Notes: a model not told the origin generated them from the letters alone. Shown: positions 7,577-15,719, counted from the first letter of the stretch. The stretch: 46,479 bases of DNA from Planctomycetaceae bacterium (GCA_020426515.1 JAGQPW010000011.1:10466-56944); one strand, 5' to 3'. A program made the numbers and translations.

Positions 7577-9355
7577 CTATCGGGTTTTGTCGGGGTTTGT
7601 TGGCAAGGCGGCATTCAATTTCGCTCGTTCGACGGCAAACATCAGTGCCATGGCTCCCCCTCGTTCATCTCGACCGAGAATGGCCGTCCGGTTGTAATAG
7701 TCCTCGACGGTTTTCTGTTTCCCGGTGCCGGTGCAGACATCCAGAAGTTCTCCCTTCGGACCTGTCCGAATCTTCACGGCCTCCCAGGCACGTGCAGCCG
7801 CTGCGGCGAATTCGGGATCGCTCAACCAGCCTCGCTGGACTCCGCGCGTGAGGGCGAAACCGATCATGCAAGTGGACGTCATCTCGCGATAACTCACGGG
7901 ATCGTCGATCACCTGCTGCCACATGCCGGTCTCGTCTTGATGCAGCAGCAAGGCCGAGAGATGGGCTTCAAGTGATTGCCGCATTTCCTCTCGCAGTTCG
8001 GTCGCGTTCTGACGCAGGTCGGCATGGAGATCGGGTTGTGTCAGCATGCGGTCGAGGTCGGTCAGCGCGAGGGCCAGACCCAGGGCAGGGAACCCATTGC
8101 CCCGTCCCCAGGCCGCTTCGCAGAGTGGGGAGTGTCGATAGAGTCCATCATCGCGCACGCACAACTTTTTCATAAATCGCAGGTGCCGCCGGGCCATGTC
8201 CAGGTAGCGGACATCGCCGGTCAGTTCGGCGGCGGAAACGAGAATCGGGCACGACATGAAGACCGCATCGCTCATCTCACTGTGTGAGGGCATGGCGGTC
8301 AGCGGGTTGCCGCTTTTGTCGAAACCTCGCTCTGCCACTTTGCGGACGAGTTCAATGGCCTTCGCATCGTCACGTTCACGGGCCCACTCGGCAATGATCA
8401 GATGACCGGCGAAGTGACTGCCGTTCGCGTTATCGGGAAGTGCGACTTTCGAGCCGTCGAGATAGGGCTGCAGGATCTCTGCGACCTGTTCCAGTTGGGC
8501 GTTGTCACTTCGCATGCGGGCGGTTTCCAGGCGGGCCAGAACGGCCAGTGCAGGCTGATACATGACCGTTTTCAGGTCATGGCCGTAGACCACGAGCAAC
8601 TGGTCGACGACCTCCGCTGGCGTTCGTTGAAGTCGGCGTTTCACTTCTTCATGTAGCTCGGAACTCTCACTCGGCAGCTTCTGGCCACTGGTCTGGAACA
8701 ATCCGCCGTCGGTCCGAGGCGTCTCGCTTCCCCGCTGTTTGCCCAAGGCCAGCGAGCAGGAAATCCGGTGGGGAGTTGCGTGACCGCAACCCGCAATGGA
8801 ATTGGCTTTCACGGCAGCCGCGAGGCAGTCTTTACTCCACTGGCCGTCTTTGTCATCAGCTCCGTTTTGCGTTGCCTGTTGCTCAGTCACATGATCACTG
8901 TGGACATCGAGCACAACGTCCGGCCCAAACCATGCCAGGAACCGCCAGATGGTCGCCGCCGTCCGCTCATCAGCAGTGTTGTAGGCCGATCCTTTCGGCG
9001 GGAAACTGAGCAGGCGATCCCTCTCCCCCGCAGCAGGCAATGCAGTCGGGGGGACAAAGAGGACGGCGTAGCAGATGTTGTCCTGCTTGCGGGTGATCGC
9101 TGATTGAGCGGCGTGTGTCAGCAGGGAGTTGTATTCGTCCTGGTGCGTGCCAACATCAATGACGGCAGCAATGCGTGTCCGTCCATCCGAAAAGTTAAAT
9201 GCATCCGGATCGACCCACGCCTGCAGTGGAGCACCCGCATCAGTACGGCCAATCGTAATCACCTGACCCGTCGCTGGCGGCCACTTGGCGGTGTCATCAG
9301 CGAGCAGCGGGAAAGACAGACAGACGAGCAGGCAGGAGAGCGGGAGCGAACGCAC
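7577..9355 (-). CDS. Secreted two-domain enzyme: M14-like N-terminal domain plus GH88/GH105-like glycosidase
   Basis: About 592 residues from the GTG at 9355. That start gives a classical signal peptide (LSCLLVCLSFPLLADD); the open frame continues to 9472 without a convincing export signal. The N-terminal 240 residues keep an M14 carboxypeptidase-like pattern: His71-X2-Glu74 in GTHQDE and His152 in LDVHSDH, the usual zinc ligands. The C-terminal 340 residues resemble unsaturated rhamnogalacturonyl/glucuronyl hydrolases of GH105/GH88: SDAVFMSCPIL with the candidate catalytic Asp, WGRGNGFPALGLALAL, and TGMWQQVIDD. Such enzymes remove the unsaturated sugar left by polysaccharide lyases. The N-terminal domain might act as a deacylase or esterase on decorated sugars; this is inference. 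No lyase or SusC/D-like genes are adjacent. It is followed by arsS on the same strand. Confidence 0.75.
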   Translation of the reverse strand: MRSLPLSCLLVCLSFPLLADDTAKWPPATGQVITIGRTDAGAPLQAWVDPDAFNFSDGRTRIAAVIDVGTHQDEYNSLLTHAAQSAITRKQDNICYAVLFVPPTALPAAGERDRLLSFPPKGSAYNTADERTAATIWRFLAWFGPDVVLDVHSDHVTEQQATQNGADDKDGQWSKDCLAAAVKANSIAGCGHATPHRISCSLALGKQRGSETPRTDGGLFQTSGQKLPSESSELHEEVKRRLQRTPAEVVDQLLVVYGHDLKTVMYQPALAVLARLETARMRSDNAQLEQVAEILQPYLDGSKVALPDNANGSHFAGHLIIAEWARERDDAKAIELVRKVAERGFDKSGNPLTAMPSHSEMSDAVFMSCPILVSAAELTGDVRYLDMARRHLRFMKKLCVRDDGLYRHSPLCEAAWGRGNGFPALGLALALTDLDRMLTQPDLHADLRQNATELREEMRQSLEAHLSALLLHQDETGMWQQVIDDPVSYREMTSTCMIGFALTRGVQRGWLSDPEFAAAAARAWEAVKIRTGPKGELLDVCTGTGKQKTVEDYYNRTAILGRDERGGAMALMFAVERAKLNAALPTNPDKTR

Positions 9356-9478
9356 GGGCCACCGGGAAGGGCTGGAGGAACTGAAGTCGTTACCCCCAGT
9401 ACAACTACCCAGCGTGAAGGCGTCAATCCATCGCCTGGGCGAAACCGGTGCGGAGCATCGCAGCGGCCACAAACAACG

Positions 9479-9511
9479 ACAGCCCGCGTCGCACGTAGCG
9501 ACGCGGGCTGT
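9479..9511 (-). terminator. Strong hairpin terminator behind the small secreted protein gene
   Basis: A perfect 14-base-pair stem (ACAGCCCGCGTCGC with its complement) around a five-base loop. On the minus strand it is followed by the T-rich stretch TCGTTGTTTG. It lies 25 bases past the stop of the gene at 9536-9823 and upstream of the GTG start at 9355, so it should isolate the glycosidase gene from read-through. Confidence 0.78.
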
Positions 9512-9535
9512 TGAAGTGGTATCGCCCCCGGTTAC

Positions 9536-9823
9536 TTAAAAAATATTCAGTTGCATCAATTGCGACCAGCGACCGCCCCACGTGGGCTGTGAGAAGCTGG
9601 CATCTCGCACTTCTGGCATCTGAATCTGATGTTGCTGCAACAAACTGCGTGTCATCAACAGGAATTCGGTCTCATCGACTCGCTCGCAATGTGCGGGAAG
9701 GTCGGTCGCCCGGATTGTGTGATCGACAGAGACACACGGGCGGGTTGGTTCTGCGGCCAGAGTCACCAGAGCCGTGTTGGCAGTGATGAGGAGCACGCAG
9801 GTCCAGCAGATTCGAGTTACCAT
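9536..9823 (-). CDS. Small secreted protein of unknown function
   Basis: A 95-residue protein. A hydrophobic signal (ICWTCVLLITANTALVTLAA) predicts cleavage near residue 24. The mature 70 residues contain two Cys (PCVSV and AHCERVDE), which could form a disulfide, and an aromatic C-terminus (PTWGGRWSQLMQLNIF). I recognise no family. An AAGGGA-like ribosome site precedes the ATG at 9823, which supports the start. It follows another small secreted protein gene by 125 bases, and a strong terminator lies immediately downstream, so the pair may form one unit. Confidence 0.6.
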   Translation of the reverse strand: MVTRICWTCVLLITANTALVTLAAEPTRPCVSVDHTIRATDLPAHCERVDETEFLLMTRSLLQQHQIQMPEVRDASFSQPTWGGRWSQLMQLNIF

Positions 9824-9948
9824 TGATTGCAGTTCCCTTCAGCAGGGGTCCGACGACCCGGAGTTGCTCCTGGGAAGTCGAGACAGCGGTGCCCCAGTGA
9901 GCGGCGCCAAATGACGCCCCGGGACCCGAAAAACGAGCAGCACACGTC

Positions 9949-10248
9949 CTAGAACACATCCAGGATGAAGTGATGGCCCCAGTGGTAAGGACGCTTGCTC
10001 GGATAGAAGTTGTGCCAGTCCTTGTTGTAGACCGGAATCTGGCGTTCCTGGCCGTACTTGTAGTACATGTGGTCGTACGTCTGCGGCTGCTGGAAGTTCT
10101 GCGGATAGTAGACGTACGGGTAGTGGTAGAAGCGACCCCAGTTGGCCGGCTGCCCTGGTGGCGATGCTTCGGCGGTTGTGGATTGCAGGCCCATGGCAAC
10201 CATGCAGGCCACAAGACAAATTCCCATCATCAAGGTGCGTTTCACCAT
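9949..10248 (-). CDS. Small Tyr/His-rich secreted protein, planctomycete type
   Basis: A 99-residue protein with a signal peptide (residues 1-28, ending near AEAS). The mature chain is unusually rich in Tyr, His, Pro and Trp, with segments such as GRFYHYPYVYYPQNF and YNKDWHNFYPSKRPYHWGHHF. I recall similar short proteins ending in a KRPYH-GHHF-LDVF pattern in other planctomycetes, but no function is known. A GAGGAG ribosome site lies nine bases before the ATG at 10248, which fixes the start. The aromatic/histidine composition would suit metal binding or a structural envelope role; this is inference. Confidence 0.72.
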   Translation of the reverse strand: MVKRTLMMGICLVACMVAMGLQSTTAEASPPGQPANWGRFYHYPYVYYPQNFQQPQTYDHMYYKYGQERQIPVYNKDWHNFYPSKRPYHWGHHFILDVF

Positions 10249-10405
10249 GGGAGAAGACTCCTCGTGTCGTGTTTCCGACGGGATGTCGGGGACGGTTCAA
10301 TTCAAGCGTGCATTGGATAACGCACACCATTGAGATCGACTTCCGTCACTTCTGCACAACAGGGAATCTCGGCAGAATCGCTACAATTGCCACGTAGACA
10401 AATGA

Positions 10406-10861
10406 TCAATTTGCAGTTCGCAATTGATTGGCCTGGAGGAACTGGTGACAGGCCATGCAGTTGGCGGTCAGGTTTTGGTAGACGAACGCGGCCCCTTCCA
10501 GGTTCTCTTCGTCTGCCATTTCGCCCAGTTGAGTCGTCAGCCGCAGGAACTCCAGCTTGAAATGTTCGTACAGTTCCAGATCGAGTGGATCTTTCCCGCG
10601 AGGCTTGGGGGCGTCCAGACTGGTTTGCTTCAAGGCTCCGGCTCCCTTACGGACATCGCCGAAATTGTGAGTGACCAGGCCTCTGAGCACCTGCTGGGAG
10701 TGAACCAGTTTGGCATGCATGTAGGGCCCCAGTGTTTCTTGCCGTGGGGCAGCCGTCGGCGGTTGTCCCTGCACGACGAGGTCCGTTCCGAAAACACTCC
10801 AGGCGGCAATTGTGCAAATGCCCGCAAGACCAAGGAGCTTCGAAAGACGTGTACCCGACAT
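10406..10861 (-). CDS. Periplasmic cytochrome c'-like protein
   Basis: A 151-residue exported protein with an N-terminal signal or anchor (residues 8-26). The remainder is predominantly helical and ends in a CMACH heme-attachment motif (135-139) only 12 residues from the C-terminus. A helical bundle with a C-terminal CXXCH is the layout of cytochrome c' and cytochrome c556-type proteins. A HAKLVHSQQVLRGL helix near residue 50 fits the first bundle helix. It probably binds one c-type heme in the periplasm; its redox partner is unknown. It is transcribed divergently from the M42 peptidase gene, sharing a 208-base intergenic region. Confidence 0.75.
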   Translation of the reverse strand: MSGTRLSKLLGLAGICTIAAWSVFGTDLVVQGQPPTAAPRQETLGPYMHAKLVHSQQVLRGLVTHNFGDVRKGAGALKQTSLDAPKPRGKDPLDLELYEHFKLEFLRLTTQLGEMADEENLEGAAFVYQNLTANCMACHQFLQANQLRTAN

Positions 10862-10993
10862 GAGCTGACTCCGTTCAAATCGCTGTGTGAGATTGCAGCC
10901 AGACCAGTCGCTGCAATGAATGCAGGGTAGCGGGGAAGGAAATTTTGGCCAAGACGTCTATTTTGTTGGTGGATTCCGTCGCGACAGGTCCTG

Positions 10994-11023
10994 TTGACAG
11001 TTTCGGGGGCGGCTTGCCATCCT
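10994..11023 (+). promoter_or_regulatory. Possible promoter upstream of the M42 peptidase
   Basis: A perfect TTGACA at 10994-10999 lies in the divergent intergenic region. The only -10 candidate at suitable distance is CATCCT (11018-11023, 18-base spacer), a poor match, so this is weak. The rest of 10862-11069 shows no other clear signal. Confidence 0.25.
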
Positions 11024-11069
11024 CCCAGTCGACCCGCATCGCTCCTTTGGTATTCCTGAGAACTCTGCA

Positions 11070-12113
11070 ATGAAGCTGCTAGAAACACTGACCCAGACTC
11101 CCTCGGTTCCCGGTCGCGAAGCCCGGATTCGCGCGGTCATTGAGGCGTATGTCACCAAGCACAAGCTGGTGGATGAACTGCGGACCGATGCCATGGGCTC
11201 GCTGATTGGCATTCGCAAGCCTCGTCCGAAAGGGAAGGCGAAGAACCCGCCGCTGAAGGTCATGCTGGCAGCGCACATGGACCAGATTGGGTTCCTTGTG
11301 TCCTACATCTCGGCGGAAGGGTTCGTGCGGGTGAACCCTGTGGGGGGCTTCGATACGCGCAATCTGTTTGCCCGTCGTGTGCGTGTCTGCACTGCGAGTG
11401 GCGATTTGCCAGCGGTGATGAATCCGGCCGGTCGACCCATTCATATCGCCAGCGCTGATGAAAAGAGCAAGGTGCCGGAAATCACGGACTTCTTCCTCGA
11501 TCTGGGACTGTCCGGCGATGAGGTGAAGGAGAAAGTCAAGATTGGCGATATGGTCGTCCTCGATGGCCCCTTCAGCGAAGTGGGGAACTACGTGGTCTCG
11601 CAGTGTCTCGATAACCGTGTTGGCTGCTGGGCGGTGATTCGTACCCTTGAAATGCTCAAGCACCATAACTGCGAAATCCACGCCGCCTGGACCGTGCAGG
11701 AGGAAGTCGGACTGCGTGGGGCCATTCCGGCTTCATTCTCCATTGAACCCGATATCGGCATCTCCTGCGACACGACACTGTGCTGCAAGACCCCTGGTGT
11801 GCCTGACGAACAGCGGGTCACCGTGCCAGGCGATGGTGTTTGCCTGAAGGTCATGGATTCGTCGACGATTGCTGACATCGGACTCCTGGAAGATCTGGAG
11901 GCTGTCGCGGCAAAGAAGGGGATTAAGTGCCAGCGGGGCGTTCTGCCTCGTGGCGGGCAGGATGGAGCAGCCATTCAGCGATCCCGTGGCGGTGTGCGAA
12001 CCGCCGTGTTTGCATGCCCGGTGAAATACATTCATACAATCACCGAGATGTCACACAAGACGGACCTCGAGTCGTATCCAGCGCTGCTCTCGGCGTACCT
12101 GGAGACGCTGTAG
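11070..12113 (+). CDS. M42 family metallo-aminopeptidase
   Basis: A 347-residue cytosolic peptidase of the M42 (glutamyl aminopeptidase/FrvX) family. The binuclear metal and catalytic residues are recognisable: His69 and Asp71 in AAHMDQIGF (the family usually has AHMDEIG), the bridging Asp in CLDNRVGC, the catalytic Glu pair in WTVQEEVGLRGA, an Asp in ISCDTTLC, and the final His in YIHTITEMSHKTD. These enzymes form large tetrahedral oligomers that trim peptides released by proteases. Length is normal and no signal peptide is present. It stands first in a plus-strand run with the TPR protein downstream, but nothing links their functions. Confidence 0.9.
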   Translation: MKLLETLTQTPSVPGREARIRAVIEAYVTKHKLVDELRTDAMGSLIGIRKPRPKGKAKNPPLKVMLAAHMDQIGFLVSYISAEGFVRVNPVGGFDTRNLFARRVRVCTASGDLPAVMNPAGRPIHIASADEKSKVPEITDFFLDLGLSGDEVKEKVKIGDMVVLDGPFSEVGNYVVSQCLDNRVGCWAVIRTLEMLKHHNCEIHAAWTVQEEVGLRGAIPASFSIEPDIGISCDTTLCCKTPGVPDEQRVTVPGDGVCLKVMDSSTIADIGLLEDLEAVAAKKGIKCQRGVLPRGGQDGAAIQRSRGGVRTAVFACPVKYIHTITEMSHKTDLESYPALLSAYLETL

Positions 12114-12234
12114 AGTGTGCTGGTAGTTGACCTGCTCCTCTCCCCAGTGCGGGGAGGTGGAGTGCGTCAGCGGCCTGGCTGGTTCATTTCGCAACGTTCT
12201 CGTTTTCTGCTTCACCGAAAGTTGGTTTCGCACT

Positions 12235-13515
12235 GTGTCTGCTCATCTTCAACGTGCCCAACTGCTGCAAAGCCAAAGTCGGTATCAGCAGGCTGTGGAT
12301 GAGTACCGCCAGCACCTGCTGGACGAGCCTGACGATGCGTTCGCGCACGCGAATCTGGGCCTCTGCCTGCTGCAACTGGAGCAATACGACGCGTCTCAGC
12401 AGCATGCCGAACAGGCGATCGGAATCGATCCGGAAGACCCCTACGGATTCTACGCCCTCTCGGTCATTCTTGGAGAACGTGGGCATGTCGAACCAGCGCT
12501 GCAGGCGATCGCCGCTGCGTTGCGAATGGCACCGGATGTCGCACATTTCTACTACTGGCGCGGCACTCTGCACATGTCGCAGTCGGACTGGACTGCTGCA
12601 CTTGCCGATGCAGAGCAAGGGTTGGCTCTCGAACCGGAAAACGTCAACTGCGAGAACCTGCGTGCCCGTGCACTGGTAATGCTGGGGCGGAAAGTGGATG
12701 CGGGGACTTCGCTCCGCACCGCGCTGGAGCACGATCCCGACAATCCGCATACGCATGCAAACCTGGGATGGTCGCTGCTGGAGCAGGGGGACACGCAACA
12801 GGCGATGTTTCATTTTCGCGAGGCGTTGCGGCTCAATCCGAATAACGAATGGGCCCGACGCGGCATCGTCAGCGGTCTGAAGTCCAGGAACATCATCTAC
12901 CGACTGTGCCTGAAGTACTTCTTCGCGATGGCGAAGCTCAAAGGGCAGACGGCGATGATGATTATCATCGGGGGCTATCTGCTGTTTCGTTATGTCGGCA
13001 GTTTGAACGCCGAGCACCCTGAGTGGAGCATCGTGCTGACTCCGCTGCTCTACACGTACATTGGCTTCGTTTTGCTGACGTGGTTGGCCGATCCGCTGTT
13101 CAATCTGCTGCTGCTGTTGAATCGCGATGGACGACTCGCTCTGACGACTGATGAGCACCGCGGGGCGACGCTGCTGGGATCTGGCCTGCTGATCACGCTG
13201 CTGCTGGGAGGTCTCACGCTTTGGACCGGAAACGAACTGGTCCAGGAAGCCGCCATTCGCATGCTGGTGTTTCAGATTCCACTGAGTGGTGTGTTCCGAA
13301 CAGAGTCCGGCAAGAGTCGCTTGAGGTTCAGCCTAATTGTCGCGGCCCTGTTCGGGGTTGGGGCGTTCGGCATTTCCCCCGCCGTGGTCTGGTGGGACGG
13401 CGAAGCCTACGTCGCGGGCGAGAACTTCGTTTCTCTGTCCCGCGTGTTTTACTACGGCGTTCTGGCCTCGCAGTTTCTGTTGAACAGCATGGCCATGCGG
13501 CCTCGGCGACATTGA
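12235..13515 (+). CDS. TPR-repeat protein with C-terminal multi-spanning membrane domain
   Basis: About 426 residues from the GTG at 12235. Upstream codons stay open to 12127 but look non-coding, so I prefer the GTG that begins directly with a TPR helix. Residues 1-205 hold about six tetratricopeptide repeats (for example AHANLGLCLLQLEQYDAS and THANLGWSLLEQGDTQQA), a protein-protein interaction surface. Residues 225-426 contain roughly six hydrophobic helices and end in a short basic tail (MRPRRH). The TPR part is probably cytoplasmic, with the rest in the membrane. No catalytic motif is apparent. Function is unknown; it may be a scaffold for an envelope complex. Confidence 0.78.
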   Translation: MSAHLQRAQLLQSQSRYQQAVDEYRQHLLDEPDDAFAHANLGLCLLQLEQYDASQQHAEQAIGIDPEDPYGFYALSVILGERGHVEPALQAIAAALRMAPDVAHFYYWRGTLHMSQSDWTAALADAEQGLALEPENVNCENLRARALVMLGRKVDAGTSLRTALEHDPDNPHTHANLGWSLLEQGDTQQAMFHFREALRLNPNNEWARRGIVSGLKSRNIIYRLCLKYFFAMAKLKGQTAMMIIIGGYLLFRYVGSLNAEHPEWSIVLTPLLYTYIGFVLLTWLADPLFNLLLLLNRDGRLALTTDEHRGATLLGSGLLITLLLGGLTLWTGNELVQEAAIRMLVFQIPLSGVFRTESGKSRLRFSLIVAALFGVGAFGISPAVVWWDGEAYVAGENFVSLSRVFYYGVLASQFLLNSMAMRPRRH

Positions 13516-13599
13516 GCGTCGAGGTACTGCGGTCGGCAACTGGACATTCCGCTGTACGGGAGGCCGCAAATGTGACTGGTTCTCTTCCAGAATCTGCAA

Positions 13600-13605
13600 T
13601 ATAAT
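13600..13605 (+). promoter_or_regulatory. Perfect -10 box (TATAAT) upstream of the YhaM-like gene
   Basis: The hexamer is a perfect housekeeping -10 element. No good -35 lies 16-19 bases upstream (TGGTTC is the best). The start of transcription would be near 13612, just before the leader hairpin at 13619-13657 and about 100 bases before the ATG at 13716. Confidence 0.4.
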
Positions 13606-13618
13606 CAGAGTTTGGCTT

Positions 13619-13657
13619 GCACCCCTCGTCTGTCCGGGTCGGAACTTCGAGGGGTGT
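13619..13657 (+). promoter_or_regulatory. Leader hairpin in the YhaM-like gene 5' region
   Basis: CACCCCTCG (13620-13628) pairs perfectly with CGAGGGGTG (13648-13656), with one more G-T pair at the base. The 19-base loop contains a smaller TCCG/CGGA pairing. It begins a few bases after the predicted transcription start and is followed by about 58 bases before the start codon. There is no U-run, so it is not an obvious terminator; it may stabilise or regulate the leader. Confidence 0.4.
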
Positions 13658-13715
13658 CGTCGTTCAGGGTGAGGCGGTTGCGGAGTGTGGCGGCCCAGGT
13701 AGACAGGATACGTTG

Positions 13716-14690
13716 ATGGCTCGGAGGTTCCTGAATCAGTTGCTGGATGGAGAACCGGTCGATGAAGTCTTTCTTCTCGCCGACCGGCAGATGCGCGCCA
13801 ATCGGAACGCCGATCTCTATCTGCTGGCCCAGCTGCGAGACCGTTCCGGCCAGGTGTCGGGATTGTTGTGGAATGTGGCGGAAGATGCGGTAAGTCATTT
13901 GCAGCCTGGTGATTACGTTCGTGTTCGCGGTAAGGCTCAGATGTATCAGGGGAACCTGCAAATCATCCTCACCCGGATCGATACCGTTTCATCGACCGGA
14001 CTTGATCCCGCCGATTTCCTGCCTCAGGGGAATAATCAGACGGTCGAGCAGTTCCAGCGACTGCGAGAGATCATGTCGGAGATCCAGAATCTTGACCTGC
14101 GTGCACTGGCTCTGTGTATTCTGGATGACAATGAGATTCAGGATGGCCTGATGAAGGCACCGGCTGGCGTCAAATTGCATCACGCCTACATGGGTGGCCT
14201 TCTGGAACACATCTTGAACCTGTCCGAGTCCGCCCTGCTGCTGACAAGTCGGTATCCCAAGGTGGATTTCGACCTGCTGCAGATTGGCATTCTGTTGCAC
14301 GATATTGGAAAGCTGCGAGAACTCGCGTTTGAGACCTCGTTTATTTACACCGATGAAGGTCAGTTGATTGGCCATCTGGTCATCGGTGTGGAGATGTTTA
14401 ACGAACAGCTGATTCGCACTGAGCGAGCCACAGGACGCGAGTTTCCCAGGGAACTGGCTTTGCGGATTAAGCACATGATTGTCAGCCATCACGGCAGCTA
14501 TGAATTTGGCAGCGCCAAATTGCCGATGACTCCCGAAGCAATCGCGCTGCACCATCTCGACAATCTCGATGCGAAGACCAACGAATTCATGTCGTTGATC
14601 GAATCCGATCCCAATTCCGGCAGCAGCTGGACTCCCTACCAGGCCAACATGCAACGCAAGTTGTTCAAGGGAGGAACCTCGGATTGGTAA
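13716..14690 (+). CDS. YhaM-like 3'-5' exoribonuclease (OB fold plus HD domain)
   Basis: A 324-residue protein. Residues 10-110 look like an OB-fold nucleic-acid-binding domain (DRSGQVSGLLWNV, PGDYVRVRGKAQMYQGNLQI). Residues 155-310 form an HD phosphohydrolase domain with the metal ligands in HHAYMGGLLEH, LLHDIGKLRE and HMIVSHHGSYE. This architecture matches YhaM/CbfA-type exoribonucleases, which degrade single-stranded RNA or DNA from the 3' end. The ATG at 13716 is chosen because homology begins there; a 33-residue upstream extension overlaps the leader hairpin. A 10-base-pair hairpin contains its stop codon, and argF follows after 111 bases. Confidence 0.85.
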   Translation: MARRFLNQLLDGEPVDEVFLLADRQMRANRNADLYLLAQLRDRSGQVSGLLWNVAEDAVSHLQPGDYVRVRGKAQMYQGNLQIILTRIDTVSSTGLDPADFLPQGNNQTVEQFQRLREIMSEIQNLDLRALALCILDDNEIQDGLMKAPAGVKLHHAYMGGLLEHILNLSESALLLTSRYPKVDFDLLQIGILLHDIGKLRELAFETSFIYTDEGQLIGHLVIGVEMFNEQLIRTERATGREFPRELALRIKHMIVSHHGSYEFGSAKLPMTPEAIALHHLDNLDAKTNEFMSLIESDPNSGSSWTPYQANMQRKLFKGGTSDW

Positions 14691-14698
14691 TCCGAGGT
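14676..14698 (+). terminator. Hairpin containing the yhaM-like stop codon
   Basis: ACCTCGGATT pairs perfectly with AATCCGAGGT across a GGT triloop. The TAA stop (14688-14690) sits at the loop and the first bases of the 3' arm. No T-run follows directly, so this may be a weak terminator, an mRNA 3'-end protector or a processing site before argF rather than a classical terminator. Confidence 0.4.
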
Positions 14699-14801
14699 CG
14701 ACGTCCTGGATGTGCGCTCCACGACCTTTTTGCATGACTACGAACCTCCCTTTTCGGAACGGTGTCCCAAACCTTTTCCCACCGTTCCCTGGAGTGATGC
14801 C

Positions 14802-15713
14802 ATGAAGCACCTCACCTCGCTGTTTGACCTGACCACCGTGGAAGTTCGCGAGATCTTGAACCTCGCGAAAGAGTTGAAAGATGCCTGGAGTCATGGGCAC
14901 CGCGAGCCGCTGTGCCGTGGTCTCGTGCTGACGCAGATTTTCGAGAAACCTTCATTGCGGACTCGTGTCAGCTTCGAAGCTGCGATGATGCAACTGGGGG
15001 GCTCAGCCATCTTCATGTCGGCCAGAGAGGCTGGTTTGGAAGGTCGCGAGCATCACGGGGACGTGGCCCGCGTTGTCGGTGGCTACTCCGATGTGATCGT
15101 GCTGCGAACGTTTGCCCAGTCGCTGATCGAAACATTCGTGGAGTCGTCAGGGAAACCTGTCATCAACGGACTCTCGGACGATTTCCATCCTTGCCAGGCA
15201 CTGACCGATGTGCTGACGATTGAAGAGCATTTCGGCGATTCGGAAGGCCGCACGCTGGCGTATATTGGCGATGGGAACAACGTCGCCAAGTCGCTGCTGC
15301 TGGTGTGTGCGCATCTGGGCATGCGGTTCACGATTGCCGCACCTGAAGGGTTTCAGCTGGATGAGGAATTCCTGAAGCAGGTGAAGCACCGGTTTCCGAA
15401 TGCGGAATTCACGCAGTTCACGAGTCCACAGGAAGCCGTTTCCAGTGCGGATGTGATCTACACCGATGTCTGGGCCAGCATGGGCCAGGAAGAGGAAAAG
15501 GAACAGCGCGCGGCGATTTTCCAGAACTATCAGGTCAATTCCGACCTGCTCGCCGAAGCCAATGCCGATGCCGTATTCATGCACTGTCTGCCAGCCAGAC
15601 GCGGGCTTGAGGTCTCGGAAGAGATCATGGACAACCCACGCAGCATCGTCTTCCCGCAGGCGGAAAACCGCATGCATCTCGCCAAAGGCTTGTTCGCCTG
15701 GATGCTGCGGTAG
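14802..15713 (+). CDS. argF: Ornithine carbamoyltransferase
   Basis: A 303-residue cytosolic enzyme of arginine synthesis: carbamoyl phosphate plus ornithine gives citrulline. The carbamoyl-phosphate loop SLRTR is at residues 51-55 (FEKPSLRTRVSFE), followed by HHGDVARVVGGYSDVIVLRT, the FHPCQALTD motif, the ornithine-binding DVWASMGQE loop and HCLPARRG with the catalytic Cys. The SMG loop and overall length distinguish it from aspartate carbamoyltransferase. The ATG at 14802 is chosen because the family begins with a KHLTSLFDL-like segment; the 30 upstream in-frame codons look non-coding. No other arg gene is nearby, so the pathway is dispersed. It converges with the hydroxylase gene only seven bases downstream. 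Confidence 0.96.
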   Translation: MKHLTSLFDLTTVEVREILNLAKELKDAWSHGHREPLCRGLVLTQIFEKPSLRTRVSFEAAMMQLGGSAIFMSAREAGLEGREHHGDVARVVGGYSDVIVLRTFAQSLIETFVESSGKPVINGLSDDFHPCQALTDVLTIEEHFGDSEGRTLAYIGDGNNVAKSLLLVCAHLGMRFTIAAPEGFQLDEEFLKQVKHRFPNAEFTQFTSPQEAVSSADVIYTDVWASMGQEEEKEQRAAIFQNYQVNSDLLAEANADAVFMHCLPARRGLEVSEEIMDNPRSIVFPQAENRMHLAKGLFAWMLR

Positions 15714-15719
15714 TCAGAC

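Noticed and set aside
12136..12158. Small hairpin CCTCTCCCC/GGGGAGG after the M42 peptidase gene
   Set aside because: The stem is short with a wobble pair and no T-run follows; not convincing as a terminator.
12184..13158. A 324-residue open frame on the minus strand
   Set aside because: It mirrors the TPR membrane protein; its Gln/Arg-rich sequence has no recognisable domain.
13989..14900. A 303-residue open frame on the minus strand
   Set aside because: It overlaps the exoribonuclease HD domain and the argF start in antisense; no domain or ribosome site.
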